Translations under genes and position numbers: made by a program | Assembly (NCBI GenBank): GCA_963575745.1 | Contig: CAUYUJ010019360.1 | Coordinates: 1-64,000 of the forward strand | Origin: Prorocentrum cordatum | Taxonomy: Eukaryota; Sar; Dinophyceae; Prorocentrales; Prorocentraceae | Length of the DNA stretch: 64,000 nucleotides | Direction: 5' to 3' | Notes under the pieces: model-generated | Told to the model about the DNA's origin: nothing | The model's database searches: none | Seen by the model: the letters and a program-made list of their open reading frames with translations, nothing else | Shown here: positions 63,270-64,000 of the stretch, one piece after another | Layout: each line of letters starts with the position of its first letter | How positions within the stretch are numbered: the stretch's first letter is position 1

Positions 63270-63390
63270 TTGCCTAGGAGCCTGGAAGAACTGCCGAAGC
63301 TCTTCCGAAGCTCTGCCGAAGCGCTTCGCGCACCCTGGAGCCACGCGTATTTGGAAACGCCAGGAAGCCACGCTCCCGGACCCGCTGCCG
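63270..63390. repeat. GC-rich block, short copy
   Basis: Near-identical to part of 58630-58740. Confidence 0.75.
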
Positions 63391-63394
63391 GTAA

Positions 63395-64000
63395 CTCGTA
63401 GAGCTTCCCTTAGCTAGTTATAGCTGGAAGCTGAAAGTAACTCGGAGAGCTTCCCTTAGCAAGTTATTGCTGGAAGCTTAAGAATAATACCTCGTAGAGC
63501 TCTTCGTCATCGATGAGCTAGAGGATTAACTCGTAGAGCTTCCCTGAGCTAGTTATAGCTGGAAGCTAAGAGTAATTCCGGCGCGCTGGAGAGCTAGTAA
63601 CTCGTAGAGCTTCCCTTAGCTAGTTACAGCTGGAAGCTTAAGAGTAATTCCGGGGAGCTGGAGAGCTAGTAACTCGTAGAGCTTCCCTTAGCTAGTTATA
63701 ACTGGAAGCTAAAAGTAATTCCGGCGCGTCCCAGAGCTAGTACCTCGTAGAGCTCCTCGTTATACCTCGTAGAGCTCTTCGGCAAAGATGAGCTAAGAGG
63801 AATTCGGGCACAGGGTGGAGCTAGTTAGCCGACCCGACGAAAAGAGACAATGTGATAACTTTGAGTCGGTTTTCTGAACTTTTTGCAGAGTTTTGAAATT
63901 CATTTTAAGAAAAAAGATTTTTGAGCGGTGAATAACAATATAAATTGAATTCTGAGAGCAGAAGGAGTCTGTAGCCCAGGTATTACTATCGGAAAATTTC
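63395..64000. repeat. Palindromic-module cluster in inverted orientation
   Basis: AACTCGTAGAGCTTCCCTTA with GCTGGAAGCTAAGAGTAATT repeats at least five times, the reverse complement of modules on the plus strand upstream. The final part (GATAACTTTGAGTCGG) is the inverse of the CCGACCCAAAGTCATC stretch near 29203. Orientation of the field therefore flips at about 63395. Confidence 0.75.

Noticed and set aside
1-64000. Spliced-leader, rRNA, tRNA or CRISPR features
   Set aside because: No recognisable sequence or structure seen on reading; the regular repeats lack CRISPR-like unique spacers of fixed length.

Overview
The window looks like nuclear DNA of a core dinoflagellate; Prorocentrum is a guess I cannot test here. 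The evidence is multi-exon genes using GA-AG and GC-AG introns as well as GT-AG, with short direct repeats at the intron ends; proteins with KRPA tracts and SGEDMP-type repeats; huge microsatellite tracts; and non-LTR retrotransposons. There is no sign of bacterial or organellar organisation, and I see no rRNA, tRNA, CRISPR array or spliced-leader gene.

Region 1 (1-10101): a CACAGA/CACACAGA simple-repeat array carries two minus-strand copies of one non-LTR retrotransposon, here called LINE-A. One (3481-9375) is nearly full length. The other (76-885) is an internally deleted derivative that keeps both ends. Region 2 (10102-18650) is GC-rich minus-strand coding sequence for a very large low-complexity protein with a CW-like zinc finger, KTSEAEA repeats and a Cys-rich end that resembles the part preceding Helitron/Pif1-type helicases. 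It runs straight into the simple repeat at 10101. Its upstream part is studded with long palindromes.

Region 3 (18650-37400 and 52613-64000) is a repeat field. It is made of composite units of about 1 kb: a 34-bp stem-loop (CCGGCGGTAA ... TTACCGCCGG), several copies of a roughly 175-bp tandem repeat, a conserved tail, and short palindromic modules. Two closely similar LINE-B copies (19834-25595 and 30364-36236) sit inside the same point of the stem-loop.

Region 4 (37411-52612) is a 15.2-kb block with a different character. It is bounded by 25-bp terminal inverted repeats (24/25 matches) with subterminal GATCTCA palindromes, and flanked by a 16-bp direct repeat. It contains at least four multi-exon genes, all on the minus strand. 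I could thread two of them through their introns in frame: 49584-52308 (5 exons, about 531 aa) and 45280-48287 (5 exons, 786 aa). The gene at 41450-43907 belongs to a Cys-rich family that I recall as repetitive in dinoflagellates and that may be transposase-derived. This block is my best candidate for an undescribed gene-carrying mobile element.

Both LINE families share three traits. Their C-terminal RNase H appears circularly permuted. ORF1 and ORF2 lie in one frame separated by a single TGA, with no ATG before the endonuclease start. The reverse transcriptase active-site box reads WADN or WADI instead of the usual YADD.
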